Origin: DAOTMI01 sp964605545
Lineage (GTDB): Bacteria > Patescibacteriota > Microgenomatia > UBA12405
Assembly (NCBI GenBank): GCA_964605545.1
Contig: CAZSCX010000006.1
Coordinates: 1 to 26,127 of the forward strand
Length of the DNA stretch: 26,127 nucleotides
Reading direction: 5' to 3'
The stretch's first letter is position 1. Every line of letters starts with the position of its first letter. Position numbers and translations under genes: made by a program. Positions 7,174-13,826 of this stretch are shown piece by piece. The notes beneath the pieces are model-generated. The model did not search any database, was not told the origin of the DNA, and was given only the letters and a program-made list of their open reading frames with translations.

Positions 7174-8487
7174 TTACAAAGATGTTTTTATAAGGTTAAT
7201 AACTTGTTGGGTTTGTGGATTGGTGGAAAGTTCAGTGTGGATTTTGTCGCGGGCGTGCATAATACTCGTGTGGTCTTTTCCTCCCAAAAGATAGCCAACT
7301 TCTTTAAGGGGAAGGTTGGTTTCGGTGAGTAATAGATATGCAGTGATATGTCGAGCAGTGACGAGTTCTTTTTTACGGCTATTACCACACAAGTCGCCGG
7401 TTTTAACATTGAAATGTTTGGCACAAATAGAAATTATATGTCGTGGGGATAAGTCTTTTTTGAAAGAAGGTGAATTTTCAAAATAAATATTGTCAATTGT
7501 TTGTTTTTGCTGGGACATGGCGCCGATAGCTAATTCTTGAAGTTTACCTTCGATGTCTCGAATGTTGGATGTTAAATGTTCAGCCAAATAACTAGCGGCT
7601 TCGGGAGTTATTTTAAGATGTTTTTCTTCAATTTTTTGGTTGATAATAGCGAGACGCATTTCGTAGTCGGGCAATTGAATATCGACAGTTAAACCACCCA
7701 TAAAACGAGAAACAAGTCGGTCTTCAAGGCGATCAATATCAATAGGTTTACGGTCGGAAGTTAAGACAACTTGTTTGCCGCTCATATGAAGAGCGTTGAA
7801 GGTGTGAAAAAATTCTTCTTGAATATATTCTTTGCCGGCGATGAACTGAATATCGTCTACCAGAATGCAATCAAGATTGCGATATTTTTCTTTGAAAGGA
7901 TTTATATTTTTTGATTTAAGAGCAGAAATTAATTCGTTACCAAAAGTTTCGGCGGGAAAATATTTAACTTTTAATTGAGGGTTTTTTTTGAGAAGTTCAT
8001 GGCCAATAGCTTGCATAAGATGAGTCTTCCCTACTCCGACACCACCCCAAATAAAAAAGGGATTGTAAGCAAGACCGGGATTGGCAATGATAGCTTGAGC
8101 GGCGGCGTAAGCAAAATTATTGCTGTTACCAACAACTAAATTTTCTAAGGTGTATTTGGGATGGAGACCACTGCTTTGATTGGATTTGGGAGCGGAATAT
8201 TCAAGGAGAGGAGTGTTGGTAGAAATTGAGGTGTCTTTGATTATTTCTTGGACAATAAATTCAAGAGTGTTGTTTTCTTTGGTTTGATTGTCGAGGGCAT
8301 TTTTGAAAAGTGAATAGTATCGCTTGAGATTTGTTTCGGCAAGATAGGCATTGGGACAGGCAATAGTCGCATGATTGTCCCTTAATACGACCAATTGAGT
8401 TTTGGCGACAAAGGTTTGAAAAACTGCCGGGGCCATAACGACCTTGAGCTCTTCTTGTGTATTTTTCCACAATCTTTCAATATCCAT
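7174..8487 (-). CDS. dnaA: Chromosomal replication initiator protein DnaA
   Basis: A 437-residue AAA+ initiator that binds DnaA boxes and melts the origin. Domain I covers roughly residues 1-85, followed by a short Ser/Asn-rich linker. Domain III has Walker A GGVGVGKT (148-155), Walker B ILVDDIQF (D211-D212), sensor segment VVLTSDRKP (about 240-248) and the LEDRLVSRF arginine-finger region (about 254-262). Domain IV has the DnaA signature GGKDHTSIMHARDKI (402-416). I chose the start at 8487 (MDIERLWKNTQEEL), which matches family N-termini; the same frame stays open to 8667, but that extension is antisense to a palindromic repeat and unlike any DnaA. No leaderless-type -10 is seen before this start. 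It is divergent from rpmH, with DnaA boxes in the spacer. Confidence 0.97.
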   Translation of the reverse strand: MDIERLWKNTQEELKVVMAPAVFQTFVAKTQLVVLRDNHATIACPNAYLAETNLKRYYSLFKNALDNQTKENNTLEFIVQEIIKDTSISTNTPLLEYSAPKSNQSSGLHPKYTLENLVVGNSNNFAYAAAQAIIANPGLAYNPFFIWGGVGVGKTHLMQAIGHELLKKNPQLKVKYFPAETFGNELISALKSKNINPFKEKYRNLDCILVDDIQFIAGKEYIQEEFFHTFNALHMSGKQVVLTSDRKPIDIDRLEDRLVSRFMGGLTVDIQLPDYEMRLAIINQKIEEKHLKITPEAASYLAEHLTSNIRDIEGKLQELAIGAMSQQKQTIDNIYFENSPSFKKDLSPRHIISICAKHFNVKTGDLCGNSRKKELVTARHITAYLLLTETNLPLKEVGYLLGGKDHTSIMHARDKIHTELSTNPQTQQVINLIKTSL

Positions 8488-8548
8488 AAAAAAGTTAAGT
8501 AATAAAACGGGGGGATTTATCCACATCATGATAAAGGAGTTTTCCACA
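8463..8548 (+). promoter_or_regulatory. DnaA-box cluster upstream of dnaA
   Basis: One perfect box, TTATCCACA, is at 8517-8525. TTTTCCACA (one mismatch) occurs at 8540-8548 and, inside the dnaA 5' end, at 8463-8471. All have the same orientation, opposite on the + strand to the boxes in the dnaA-dnaN spacer. It could be the second half of a bipartite origin or a DnaA autoregulation site. Confidence 0.65.
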
Positions 8549-8561
8549 ATTGGGAAGGTGT

Positions 8562-8622
8562 CAAATCCCCTTAAATCTCCCCCTCCGACATTTGTCGGAG
8601 AGATCCTCTTTGATAAAGAGGG
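8562..8622 (+). repeat. Palindromic element, copy 5 (dnaA-rpmH spacer)
   Basis: The head AAATCCCCTTAAATCTCC is followed by hairpin CTCCGACA-tt-TGTCGGAG and hairpin CCTCTTT-gat-AAAGAGG. It is intergenic and lies between the DnaA boxes and the rpmH promoter. No T-run follows, so it is not a classical terminator. Confidence 0.8.
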
Positions 8623-8643
8623 TGGAGAACATGGAGAAAAGTA

Positions 8644-8652
8644 TGGTAAAAT
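8644..8652 (+). promoter_or_regulatory. Extended -10 for rpmH
   Basis: TGG-TAAAAT ends 8 nt before the ATG at 8661. It also decides the start: the longer reading frames would place their starts within or upstream of this hexamer. Confidence 0.5.
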
Positions 8653-8660
8653 TGGAACAT

Positions 8661-8801
8661 ATGGCAACTAAAAGAACCTATCAACCAAAAAAGAAAAAAA
8701 GAGTTCGAGTTCATGGTTTTCTAAAGAGAATGTTTTCTCTTTCGGGAAGAAATGTAATTAGAAGAAGGAGAGCAAAAGGTAGAAAGAAACTAACTGTCTA
8801 A
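8661..8801 (+). CDS. rpmH: 50S ribosomal protein L34
   Basis: A 46-residue, very basic protein of the large ribosomal subunit. MATKRTYQPKKKKRVRVHGF and the C-terminal RNVIRRRRAKGRKKLTV match the L34 family closely, including TYQP and the HGF motif. The frame is open further upstream (to 8550), but that stretch runs through the palindromic element and is not conserved. It heads the rpmH-rnpA-yidD-yidC-khpB string in the order widely found beside dnaA. The next gene starts 1 nt after its stop codon, which suggests translational coupling. Confidence 0.95.
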   Translation: MATKRTYQPKKKKRVRVHGFLKRMFSLSGRNVIRRRRAKGRKKLTV

Positions 8802-8802
8802 A

Positions 8803-9114
8803 ATGCTAAAAAAAATTAATAGAATTACAAGCAAGAAGGAATTTGGAGAAGTAAAGGGCAGTGGACAAATAAAACAATTCCCCTATTTTGGATTGATTAA
8901 TTTAGTGAAGCCAGATACCGATAAGAAATTTGGATTTATTATTTCGAAAAAGATTTCAAAAAAAGCGGTGGTGAGGAATAAGATAAAGAGACTGTTGGCC
9001 GAAGAAGTGAGAAAGAATTTGGACAAATTTAAAGATGGTTTTAGAGGAATATTTTTGATTAAAAAAAATATAATCGATGAAAAAGGTAATCTTAAGTATA
9101 TTAAGTTTTTATAA
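8803..9114 (+). CDS. rnpA: Ribonuclease P protein component
   Basis: A 103-residue basic protein that assists the RNase P RNA in removing tRNA 5' leaders. The N-terminal NRITSKKEFGEV and the RNR-type motif with FGFIISKKISKKAVVRNKIKRL (approximately residues 43-63) are diagnostic. Length is near the usual 110-120. It follows rpmH by one base and has no Shine-Dalgarno. Its last 38 nt overlap the start of yidD in another frame. Confidence 0.92.
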   Translation: MLKKINRITSKKEFGEVKGSGQIKQFPYFGLINLVKPDTDKKFGFIISKKISKKAVVRNKIKRLLAEEVRKNLDKFKDGFRGIFLIKKNIIDEKGNLKYIKFL

Positions 9115-9283
9115 AAAAATCCCCTATCTTGGGCATTCTTCATGTCGGTTTGTGCCGACTTGTAGTGAATATACAAAAGAGGCGGTAGAGAAATATGGAG
9201 TAGTTAAAGGTTTGTATTTGGGAACAAAAAGAATTCTCCGATGTAATCCCTTTAATAAAGGTGGAATTGATTTGGTAAAATAA
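9077..9283 (+). CDS. yidD: Membrane protein insertion efficiency factor YidD
   Basis: A 68-residue protein with the conserved pattern SSCRFVPTCSEYTKEAV, then LGTKRILRCNPF and GGIDLV. Cysteines are at 23, 29 and 56. The family is a small membrane-associated helper of YidC. The start at 9077 keeps the usual short amphipathic N-terminus (MKKVILSILSFYKK) and makes the gene overlap rnpA by 38 nt. A TATAAT at 9069-9074 ends only 2 nt before this ATG, too close for a leaderless start, so its meaning is unclear. Immediately followed by yidC. Confidence 0.93.
   Translation: MKKVILSILSFYKKIPYLGHSSCRFVPTCSEYTKEAVEKYGVVKGLYLGTKRILRCNPFNKGGIDLVK
9273..9281 (+). promoter_or_regulatory. Extended -10 for yidC
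   Basis: TGG-TAAAAT ends 6 nt before the ATG at 9288 and overlaps the yidD stop codon (9281-9283) by one base. There is no Shine-Dalgarno. Confidence 0.55.
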
Positions 9284-9287
9284 ACCC

Positions 9288-10061
9288 ATGAATATTTTAA
9301 TTGCACCTTTTATAAATGCGCTTATTGGTTTCTATCACTTGTTTGGTAGTTTTGGATGGGCGGTGATTGCGGTAACAGTATTAATAAGAATTTTATTGAT
9401 CCCCTTGGTTTTGCCGACATTGAAATCTTCTAAAAAAATGATGCAGCTCCAGCCTAAATTGAAAAAATTACAGGAAGAATACAAGAATGATAAAAAAGCT
9501 TTGGCGACGGCACAAATGGAATTATATAAAAGAGAAGGGGTCAATCCCCTGTCGGGGTGTTTGCCACAAATTTTGCAAATTGCGGTGTTAATTATTTTCT
9601 TTTCGGCTTTTAATATGGTGGTAAATTATTCGATGGGTAAAGGAAACCTTGAAGCAGTGAATAAGAATTTGATTCCGGCTTTTCAATTGAAAGCGGATCA
9701 CAAAATGAATTTGATGTTTTTGGGAAGTGATTTGACTAAATCACCGGGAATGATTTCTAAAACCGGATGGAACTTGAATATGATTTTACCTTTGATTTTG
9801 TTATTGGGTTCGGCAATATTACAATTTTTGAGTTCAAAATTAATGATGCCCAGTACTAAAACGGATCAAAAAGTTTTGGAAAAAGCGACCAAGGATAAAG
9901 AGGATGATATGATGGGGGCAATGAGAACACAGTCTCTTTATATGATGCCGGCGATGACAGTGTTTTTGGGTTGGAGTTTTAATTTAGGTATTTTGCTTTA
10001 TTGGTTTATGAACAGTTTAGTGATGTATCTCCAACAATTAATGGTGGAGAAAAGCAAATAA
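9288..10061 (+). CDS. yidC: Membrane protein insertase YidC/Oxa1
   Basis: A 257-residue polytopic protein of the short, Gram-positive-type YidC class, which lacks the large periplasmic domain. The first transmembrane segment (about residues 23-43) carries the groove arginine R34 (VLIRILLIPLVLP). A charged cytoplasmic hairpin, QPKLKKLQEEYKNDKKA, follows, then GVNPLSGCLPQILQIAV and two or three further membrane segments (about 165-185, 216-252). It inserts and folds inner-membrane proteins with or without SecYEG. It lies between yidD and khpB, the usual context. Confidence 0.96.
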   Translation: MNILIAPFINALIGFYHLFGSFGWAVIAVTVLIRILLIPLVLPTLKSSKKMMQLQPKLKKLQEEYKNDKKALATAQMELYKREGVNPLSGCLPQILQIAVLIIFFSAFNMVVNYSMGKGNLEAVNKNLIPAFQLKADHKMNLMFLGSDLTKSPGMISKTGWNLNMILPLILLLGSAILQFLSSKLMMPSTKTDQKVLEKATKDKEDDMMGAMRTQSLYMMPAMTVFLGWSFNLGILLYWFMNSLVMYLQQLMVEKSK

Positions 10062-10063
10062 TC

Positions 10064-10072
10064 TGGTAGAAT
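10064..10072 (+). promoter_or_regulatory. Extended -10 for khpB
   Basis: TGG-TAGAAT ends 7 nt before the ATG at 10080, in the 18-nt spacer after yidC. There is no Shine-Dalgarno. Confidence 0.55.
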
Positions 10073-10079
10073 AGCGACT

Positions 10080-10550
10080 ATGGATAATAAAAAAAGAAAC
10101 GAAATAATACTAGCACTAACCTGCGAGTTGCTGGAGAAAATGAATTTTGAAATTAATAAAGCAGCGGTTGAGGATGTGGTGGGAGAAGATAAACAAGTTT
10201 TAGTTTCGGTAACAGTGGCTAACCCGGCGGCTATAATTGGATTTAGAGGGAAGAATTTGGCAGCGATTCAATTAATTTTATCTTTGGCGGTGAAAAATAA
10301 ATTAGGTGAATGGGTAAGAGTGGTTTTAGATGTCAATAATTATAGAGGTGAGCAAAAAGAGCGATTGGAAGCAATGGCAATTAGTTTGGCAGATAAAGTT
10401 GTAGCTACCGGAAAACCAGTATCGATGGCACCGATGAGTTCATTTGAAAGAAGAATTTGCCATATGGCAATTGCCGATCGTGAGGATATAACGAGCGATT
10501 CGGAAGGTGAAGGAGAAGGAAGACATATAGTGATTAAGCTAAAAGCTTAA
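10080..10550 (+). CDS. khpB: KhpB/Jag-type RNA-binding protein (KH + R3H)
   Basis: A 156-residue RNA-binding protein. A KH domain has the GFRG loop at residues 54-57 (IIGFRGKNLAAIQ). An R3H domain follows with SSFERRICHMA (R124/R125 and H128) and GEGEGRHIVIKL at the end. The N-terminal Jag domain of longer homologues is absent, and the protein starts almost directly at the KH region. Family members bind many RNAs and, in Firmicutes, affect cell elongation and division with KhpA. Its position directly after yidC is conserved. Confidence 0.92.
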   Translation: MDNKKRNEIILALTCELLEKMNFEINKAAVEDVVGEDKQVLVSVTVANPAAIIGFRGKNLAAIQLILSLAVKNKLGEWVRVVLDVNNYRGEQKERLEAMAISLADKVVATGKPVSMAPMSSFERRICHMAIADREDITSDSEGEGEGRHIVIKLKA

Positions 10551-10556
10551 TCAGGA

Positions 10557-10584
10557 GATCGTAGAAGATAGATTGTAGATGATA
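10557..10584 (+). repeat. Tandem pair of 14-bp repeats
   Basis: GATCGTAGAAGATA (10557-10570) is followed directly by GATTGTAGATGATA (10571-10584), 12 of 14 identical. The second unit runs into the putative -10 of the next gene, so it could be a regulator site or simple slippage. Confidence 0.6.
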
Positions 10585-10588
10585 AGAT
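10580..10588 (+). promoter_or_regulatory. Extended -10 for the O-antigen-ligase-like gene
   Basis: TGA-TAAGAT ends 6 nt before an ATA codon at 10595. The spacing equals that seen between -10 boxes and start codons elsewhere in the window. Confidence 0.4.
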
Positions 10589-10594
10589 ACGGTT

Positions 10595-11608
10595 ATAAGA
10601 AAAAAAATAAATAATATTTTAATTTTTGTATTTTTGTGTTTGATTCCGACGCAGTTGGGAAAGCATTTTTGGCCAGAGTTTGCTTTGGTAAAAGGAATAA
10701 GAGTTGATTATCTTTCCCCGACTTTATATTTGATAGATATTTTGGCTTTGGGATTAATATTTTTGAATTTAAGAAAAATTAAAATTAGATGGTGGTGGTT
10801 AGCGATAATTTTAATCAATATTTTGGTTGCCAAAAATAAATGGGTGGCGGGGATTGGTTGGGCAAGGGTGGCGGAAATTTATTTGGTTTACTTGATTTTT
10901 AAAGACGAAAAAGAATTGGTTTTTAGATATTTAAAAACGGTAATTCCCTTTTGGATAATTGTGGAAGTTTTGTTGGGTTTAATACAGGTAACCAAAGGTG
11001 GAAGTTTACAGGGAATTTTTTATTGGTTGGGAGAAAGAAGATTTACCTTAAATACAATTGGGGTGGCAAAAATAAGTTTATGGGGCAGAGAAATGATGAG
11101 AGCATACGGAACCTTTTCTCACCCGAATAGTATGGCGGGATTTTTGTTGGTGGCTTTAGAATTTTGGAATAAATATGAAAAGGATTTATGGTGGTGGGTG
11201 GTAAGATGGTTTGGAGTTTTGGGTGTTTTACTTTGTGCCAGTAGAATAGGAATTTTGCTTTTACCAATTTATTTATGGCCAATGTTATTGTTTTTTTCGG
11301 GGTGGGATTCGTTATCTTTAATTAAAAGAATGCAATTAAATTGGGAGGCGATAAAGATGTTTTTGAAACATCCCCTATTTGGAGTGGGAATGAATAATTA
11401 TTTGGTAAACAGTCGATATTTCCAACCAGTACATAATGTTTATTTATTGATTTTGAGTCAGTTTGGAATTATGTCTTTGTTTTTTGTACGAAAAATAAAG
11501 TTTAATAAAGTTTGGATTATTATTTTATTGACTGGTTTGGTGGATCATTATTGGGTGACTTTGCCACAGAATTGGTGGCTGATGGTGATAGTGATGGCGA
11601 TATGCTAG
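10595..11608 (+). CDS. O-antigen ligase/Wzy polymerase-like membrane protein; start codon uncertain
   Basis: A polytopic protein of about 337 residues with features of the Wzy/WaaL superfamily: a conserved start region (LIPTQLGKHFWPEF), GTFSHPNSMAGF in the central part, SRIGILLLP, and HPLFGVGMNNYLV followed by QPVHNVYLLILSQFG. The family polymerises or ligates polysaccharide at the outer face of the membrane. It is shorter than the usual 400 or more residues. The first standard start (TTG at 10634) would cut off the first hydrophobic helix. The frame is open upstream to 10586, and reading ATA at 10595 as start gives MRKKINNILIFVFL, a normal N-terminus, placed 6 nt after a -10 box. It lies near a flippase gene and a DUF4012 gene. 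Exact sugar substrate unknown. Confidence 0.75.
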   Translation: MRKKINNILIFVFLCLIPTQLGKHFWPEFALVKGIRVDYLSPTLYLIDILALGLIFLNLRKIKIRWWWLAIILINILVAKNKWVAGIGWARVAEIYLVYLIFKDEKELVFRYLKTVIPFWIIVEVLLGLIQVTKGGSLQGIFYWLGERRFTLNTIGVAKISLWGREMMRAYGTFSHPNSMAGFLLVALEFWNKYEKDLWWWVVRWFGVLGVLLCASRIGILLLPIYLWPMLLFFSGWDSLSLIKRMQLNWEAIKMFLKHPLFGVGMNNYLVNSRYFQPVHNVYLLILSQFGIMSLFFVRKIKFNKVWIIILLTGLVDHYWVTLPQNWWLMVIVMAIC

Positions 11609-11611
11609 GAT
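11603..11611 (+). promoter_or_regulatory. Extended -10 for the small anchored protein gene
   Basis: TGC-TAGGAT ends 5 nt before the ATG at 11617. The stop codon TAG of the upstream gene (11606-11608) forms the first half of the hexamer. Confidence 0.4.
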
Positions 11612-11616
11612 TATTT

Positions 11617-12339
11617 ATGGAAGAAATGATAAATAATGAACAAATTATCGCCGTAACTCCAGTTAAAAAGAAACCTTCGGCTTGGATGTGGGTAGCCTTG
11701 GTTTTTTTTGTTACGACTATTGTTTTCGCATTTTTGTATTTTAGGAAACAATCTGTGATAACGATGAAAAATAATATTAGCGAAGATATCGTTCCCATTC
11801 CGACAGAAAAGATTGTAACTGATTATAGGGGAAATTATATTAATGAAGAATTTGGAATAAGTTTTCAAGTTCCGAATGAATGGGAAGAAACAATTAAAAC
11901 TAAAGATAAAATTCCGGAAGGTTTATTTACGGATTTAATATATAAAAAAAGTAAGACTCAAACGTATCCTGATGAACGTTTTCCTTTAGATGCTACTCTA
12001 AGTATAAAAAAAATTAATAACTCCGAAAACTTAACTATTGATCAATTATTTGAAAAAGAATATGAGAAATGTGAACAATCACAAGATAATGATAGTGGTT
12101 TTGGAACTAGGGGTTGTCCAAAATATTCTACATTAGGATGGAAAGCTTATACTATTGATGGAATAGAAGGATTGAGAGGAATAATTTCCGAAGAGCCTTT
12201 ATCTTCTGATGTAATTTATTTTAAATTTGATAAATATTATCTAATGATTTCAATTAAACAGTGGAACCCTGTTTTAAAAGACGAACTAGAAGACTCATTT
12301 GAAAAAATAATTCAGTCAATCAAATTTACTAATAAATAA
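11617..12339 (+). CDS. Membrane-anchored extracytoplasmic protein of unknown function
   Basis: 240 residues. A short Lys-containing N-terminus (MEEMINNEQIIAVTPVKKK) precedes one membrane segment at about residues 22-40 (WMWVALVFFVTTIVFAFLYF). The rest appears to be an outer domain with 'NEEFGISFQVPNEWEE', a pattern seen in PsbP-like and related small beta-rich domains of exported bacterial proteins, and it ends 'LEDSFEKIIQSIKF', also common in them. Two cysteines lie in the outer part. I prefer ATG 11617 over the upstream in-frame ATGs because those overlap the coding end of the previous gene and only 11617 follows a -10 box at the usual distance. No function is assigned. Confidence 0.75.
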   Translation: MEEMINNEQIIAVTPVKKKPSAWMWVALVFFVTTIVFAFLYFRKQSVITMKNNISEDIVPIPTEKIVTDYRGNYINEEFGISFQVPNEWEETIKTKDKIPEGLFTDLIYKKSKTQTYPDERFPLDATLSIKKINNSENLTIDQLFEKEYEKCEQSQDNDSGFGTRGCPKYSTLGWKAYTIDGIEGLRGIISEEPLSSDVIYFKFDKYYLMISIKQWNPVLKDELEDSFEKIIQSIKFTNK

Positions 12340-12377
12340 TTGGGAATAATTGAAATTTAAATTATTGGTATTTGTTG

Positions 12378-12383
12378 TAAAAT
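12378..12383 (+). promoter_or_regulatory. -10 box for the flippase gene
   Basis: TAAAAT ends 5 nt before the ATG at 12389. There is no Shine-Dalgarno. Confidence 0.45.
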
Positions 12384-12388
12384 AGGAT

Positions 12389-13582
12389 ATGTTGTTAAGG
12401 CCGATATGGAACACTGCAGTGCAGACTATAGGAAAAGTAATCATGATTTTGATTAGCTTGGTGACAACGGCGATTTTAACCAGGAGATTGGGAGCGGGAA
12501 TATATGGCGGTTTTGTGTTGACGACTTCAATCTTTTTGCTTTTGGATGCTTTGGCGGATTTTGGTAGCAGGGCGATTGGGGTGCGAGAAGCAAGCAAAAA
12601 TCCAGAAAAGGCAGAAGAAATATTTGCTCAATTAACGGGATTGCGTTTAATTTTGGCCAATATTGGTTTTGTGATTGGAGTAATTTTGATATTTACTTTT
12701 CCGGGGTTTACCACGATTAAGTGGGAAGCTCTCATTTCCCTACTGATGATCTTTTTTACCAGTATTGCCGGTAGCTTGGAAATAGTTTTTCAGACGAGAA
12801 TGAAAATGGATTTGAAAACGATTATGGATGTTAGTTTCCCTTTGATATTTTTGGTTTCATTGTTGATTTGGCCGGTAACTTTGAAATTGATTTGGGTGAT
12901 GGTTTTGTATTTACTGGCAAGAATTTTGAGTTTGATAGTGGGGCAAAAATTAGTGAAATGGAAAATTACTTTTAAGATAGAAAAAATGGGATATTGGTTG
13001 AAAGAATTGTGGCCAATGGGAGTATATTTGATTGTTTTCACGGCTTATGACAGGGCAGTAGATTCGATGATGATATCAAAGATGTTGGGATTAAAAGAGG
13101 TGGCTTGGTATGGATTGTCTTACAAAATCTATAATAGTTTGGTACAACCGGCATACTTTTTTGTGGCAAGTGTGTTTCCCCTATTGTCCAGCCAAATTGA
13201 AGGAAAAAAGAAATTATTTTTAAAATCATTGGGATTGATACTGGTGGTTTTATTAATTGGGGCACCAATCTTGTCTTTAATGGCACCTTGGATGATACAA
13301 ATATTGGGAGGGATGGATTATATGCCATCGGTTGGGGTGTTGCGAATTTTGATTTGGGCAATGGTTTTTGCTTATGTAAACCACCTTTTGGGTTTTTCGT
13401 TGATCGCAAAGAGAGGACAGAAATCTATCCTGTTTATAGGGCTTTGTAGTTTGACTTTTAATATATTGGGTAATATATGGTCAATTCCGCGATATGGAAT
13501 TAATGGGGCGGCACTAGTGACGGTATATACGGAAATGTTGAGTGTGATTTTGCTTGGAGCGAGACTTTGGCAGATTAGATAA
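12389..13582 (+). CDS. Polysaccharide flippase, Wzx/MurJ-like (MOP superfamily)
   Basis: A 397-residue, strongly hydrophobic protein with about 12 membrane segments. The start 'WNTAVQTIGKVIMILISLVTTAILTRRLGAGIYGGF' and 'LLDALADFGSRAIGVREASKNPEKAEEIF' are typical of the polysaccharide transporter family (flippases of lipid-linked sugars). The centre has 'YDRAVDSMMISKMLGLKEVAWYGLSYKIYN', a familiar Wzx segment. It is expected to move undecaprenyl-linked oligosaccharides outward for the Wzy/ligase-like protein encoded nearby. Slightly shorter than the usual ~420-480. Confidence 0.9.
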   Translation: MLLRPIWNTAVQTIGKVIMILISLVTTAILTRRLGAGIYGGFVLTTSIFLLLDALADFGSRAIGVREASKNPEKAEEIFAQLTGLRLILANIGFVIGVILIFTFPGFTTIKWEALISLLMIFFTSIAGSLEIVFQTRMKMDLKTIMDVSFPLIFLVSLLIWPVTLKLIWVMVLYLLARILSLIVGQKLVKWKITFKIEKMGYWLKELWPMGVYLIVFTAYDRAVDSMMISKMLGLKEVAWYGLSYKIYNSLVQPAYFFVASVFPLLSSQIEGKKKLFLKSLGLILVVLLIGAPILSLMAPWMIQILGGMDYMPSVGVLRILIWAMVFAYVNHLLGFSLIAKRGQKSILFIGLCSLTFNILGNIWSIPRYGINGAALVTVYTEMLSVILLGARLWQIR

Positions 13583-13590
13583 GTTTTTCA

Positions 13591-13656
13591 TTATAATTTT
13601 TTTGGCTCCGGTTGAATGCTAGCGTTCAAAGTCGCAAAAAAATTACAATTTCAAAA
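13591..13656. repeat. AT-armed palindromic repeat, copy 1
   Basis: AATTTTTTT (13595-13603) pairs with AAAAAAATT (13636-13644) around an inner palindrome TTGAATGCT/AGCGTTCAA. The element and its right flank (AATTTCAAAA) recur at 16821-16888 with a different inner stem. On both strands the T-run comes before the stem, so it is not a classical intrinsic terminator. Confidence 0.7.
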
Positions 13657-13768
13657 CTTTTGAATTGCCTTTATTTGATGTAGTTCCCTAGCTAAAATAC
13701 TTACATTTTTTCACGGTGTAGAGTATTCTTTTAATATCAAATTGGGTGTTATAACAAATTTTGGAAAA

Positions 13769-13801
13769 AATCTCCGCATAATCTCCGTATTATTACCGTA
13801 G
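13769..13801 (+). promoter_or_regulatory. Three 11-bp direct repeats over the -35 region
   Basis: AATCTCCGCAT, AATCTCCGTAT and TATTACCGTAG lie end to end, with ACCG/CCG as the common core. The array ends 13 bp before the -10 box at 13815 and takes the place of a -35 element. The spacing and 11-bp pitch resemble binding sites of OmpR/PhoB-type response regulators (inference). Confidence 0.5.
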
Positions 13802-13814
13802 AGAGAATTTAAGG

Positions 13815-13820
13815 TAAAAT
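13815..13820 (+). promoter_or_regulatory. -10 box for the epimerase-DUF4012 gene
   Basis: TAAAAT ends 6 nt before the ATG at 13827. There is no Shine-Dalgarno. Confidence 0.55.
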
Positions 13821-13826
13821 GATAGT

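Larger units (their letters stand above)
13583..13826. other. 244-bp spacer with palindrome, 11-bp repeats and promoter
   Basis: It contains an AT-armed palindrome shared with 16821-16888, then about 110 bp in which I see nothing definite, then three 11-bp direct repeats and a -10 box for the next gene. No small ORF with coding character was noticed. Confidence 0.7.

Noticed and set aside
8550..8660. N-terminal extension of rpmH
   Set aside because: It runs through the palindromic element; L34 begins at MATKRTYQP and the -10 box lies just before it.
8488..8667. N-terminal extension of dnaA to 8667
   Set aside because: It is antisense to the palindromic element and DnaA boxes, is not DnaA-like, and the family N-terminus begins at 8487.
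10634..10636. TTG at 10634 as the true start of the ligase-like gene
   Set aside because: It would remove the conserved first hydrophobic helix, and no -10 box or Shine-Dalgarno is placed for it. Kept only as a fallback.
13591..13656. AT-armed palindrome as an intrinsic terminator
   Set aside because: The T-run comes before the stem and the A-run after it on either strand, the reverse of a terminator.
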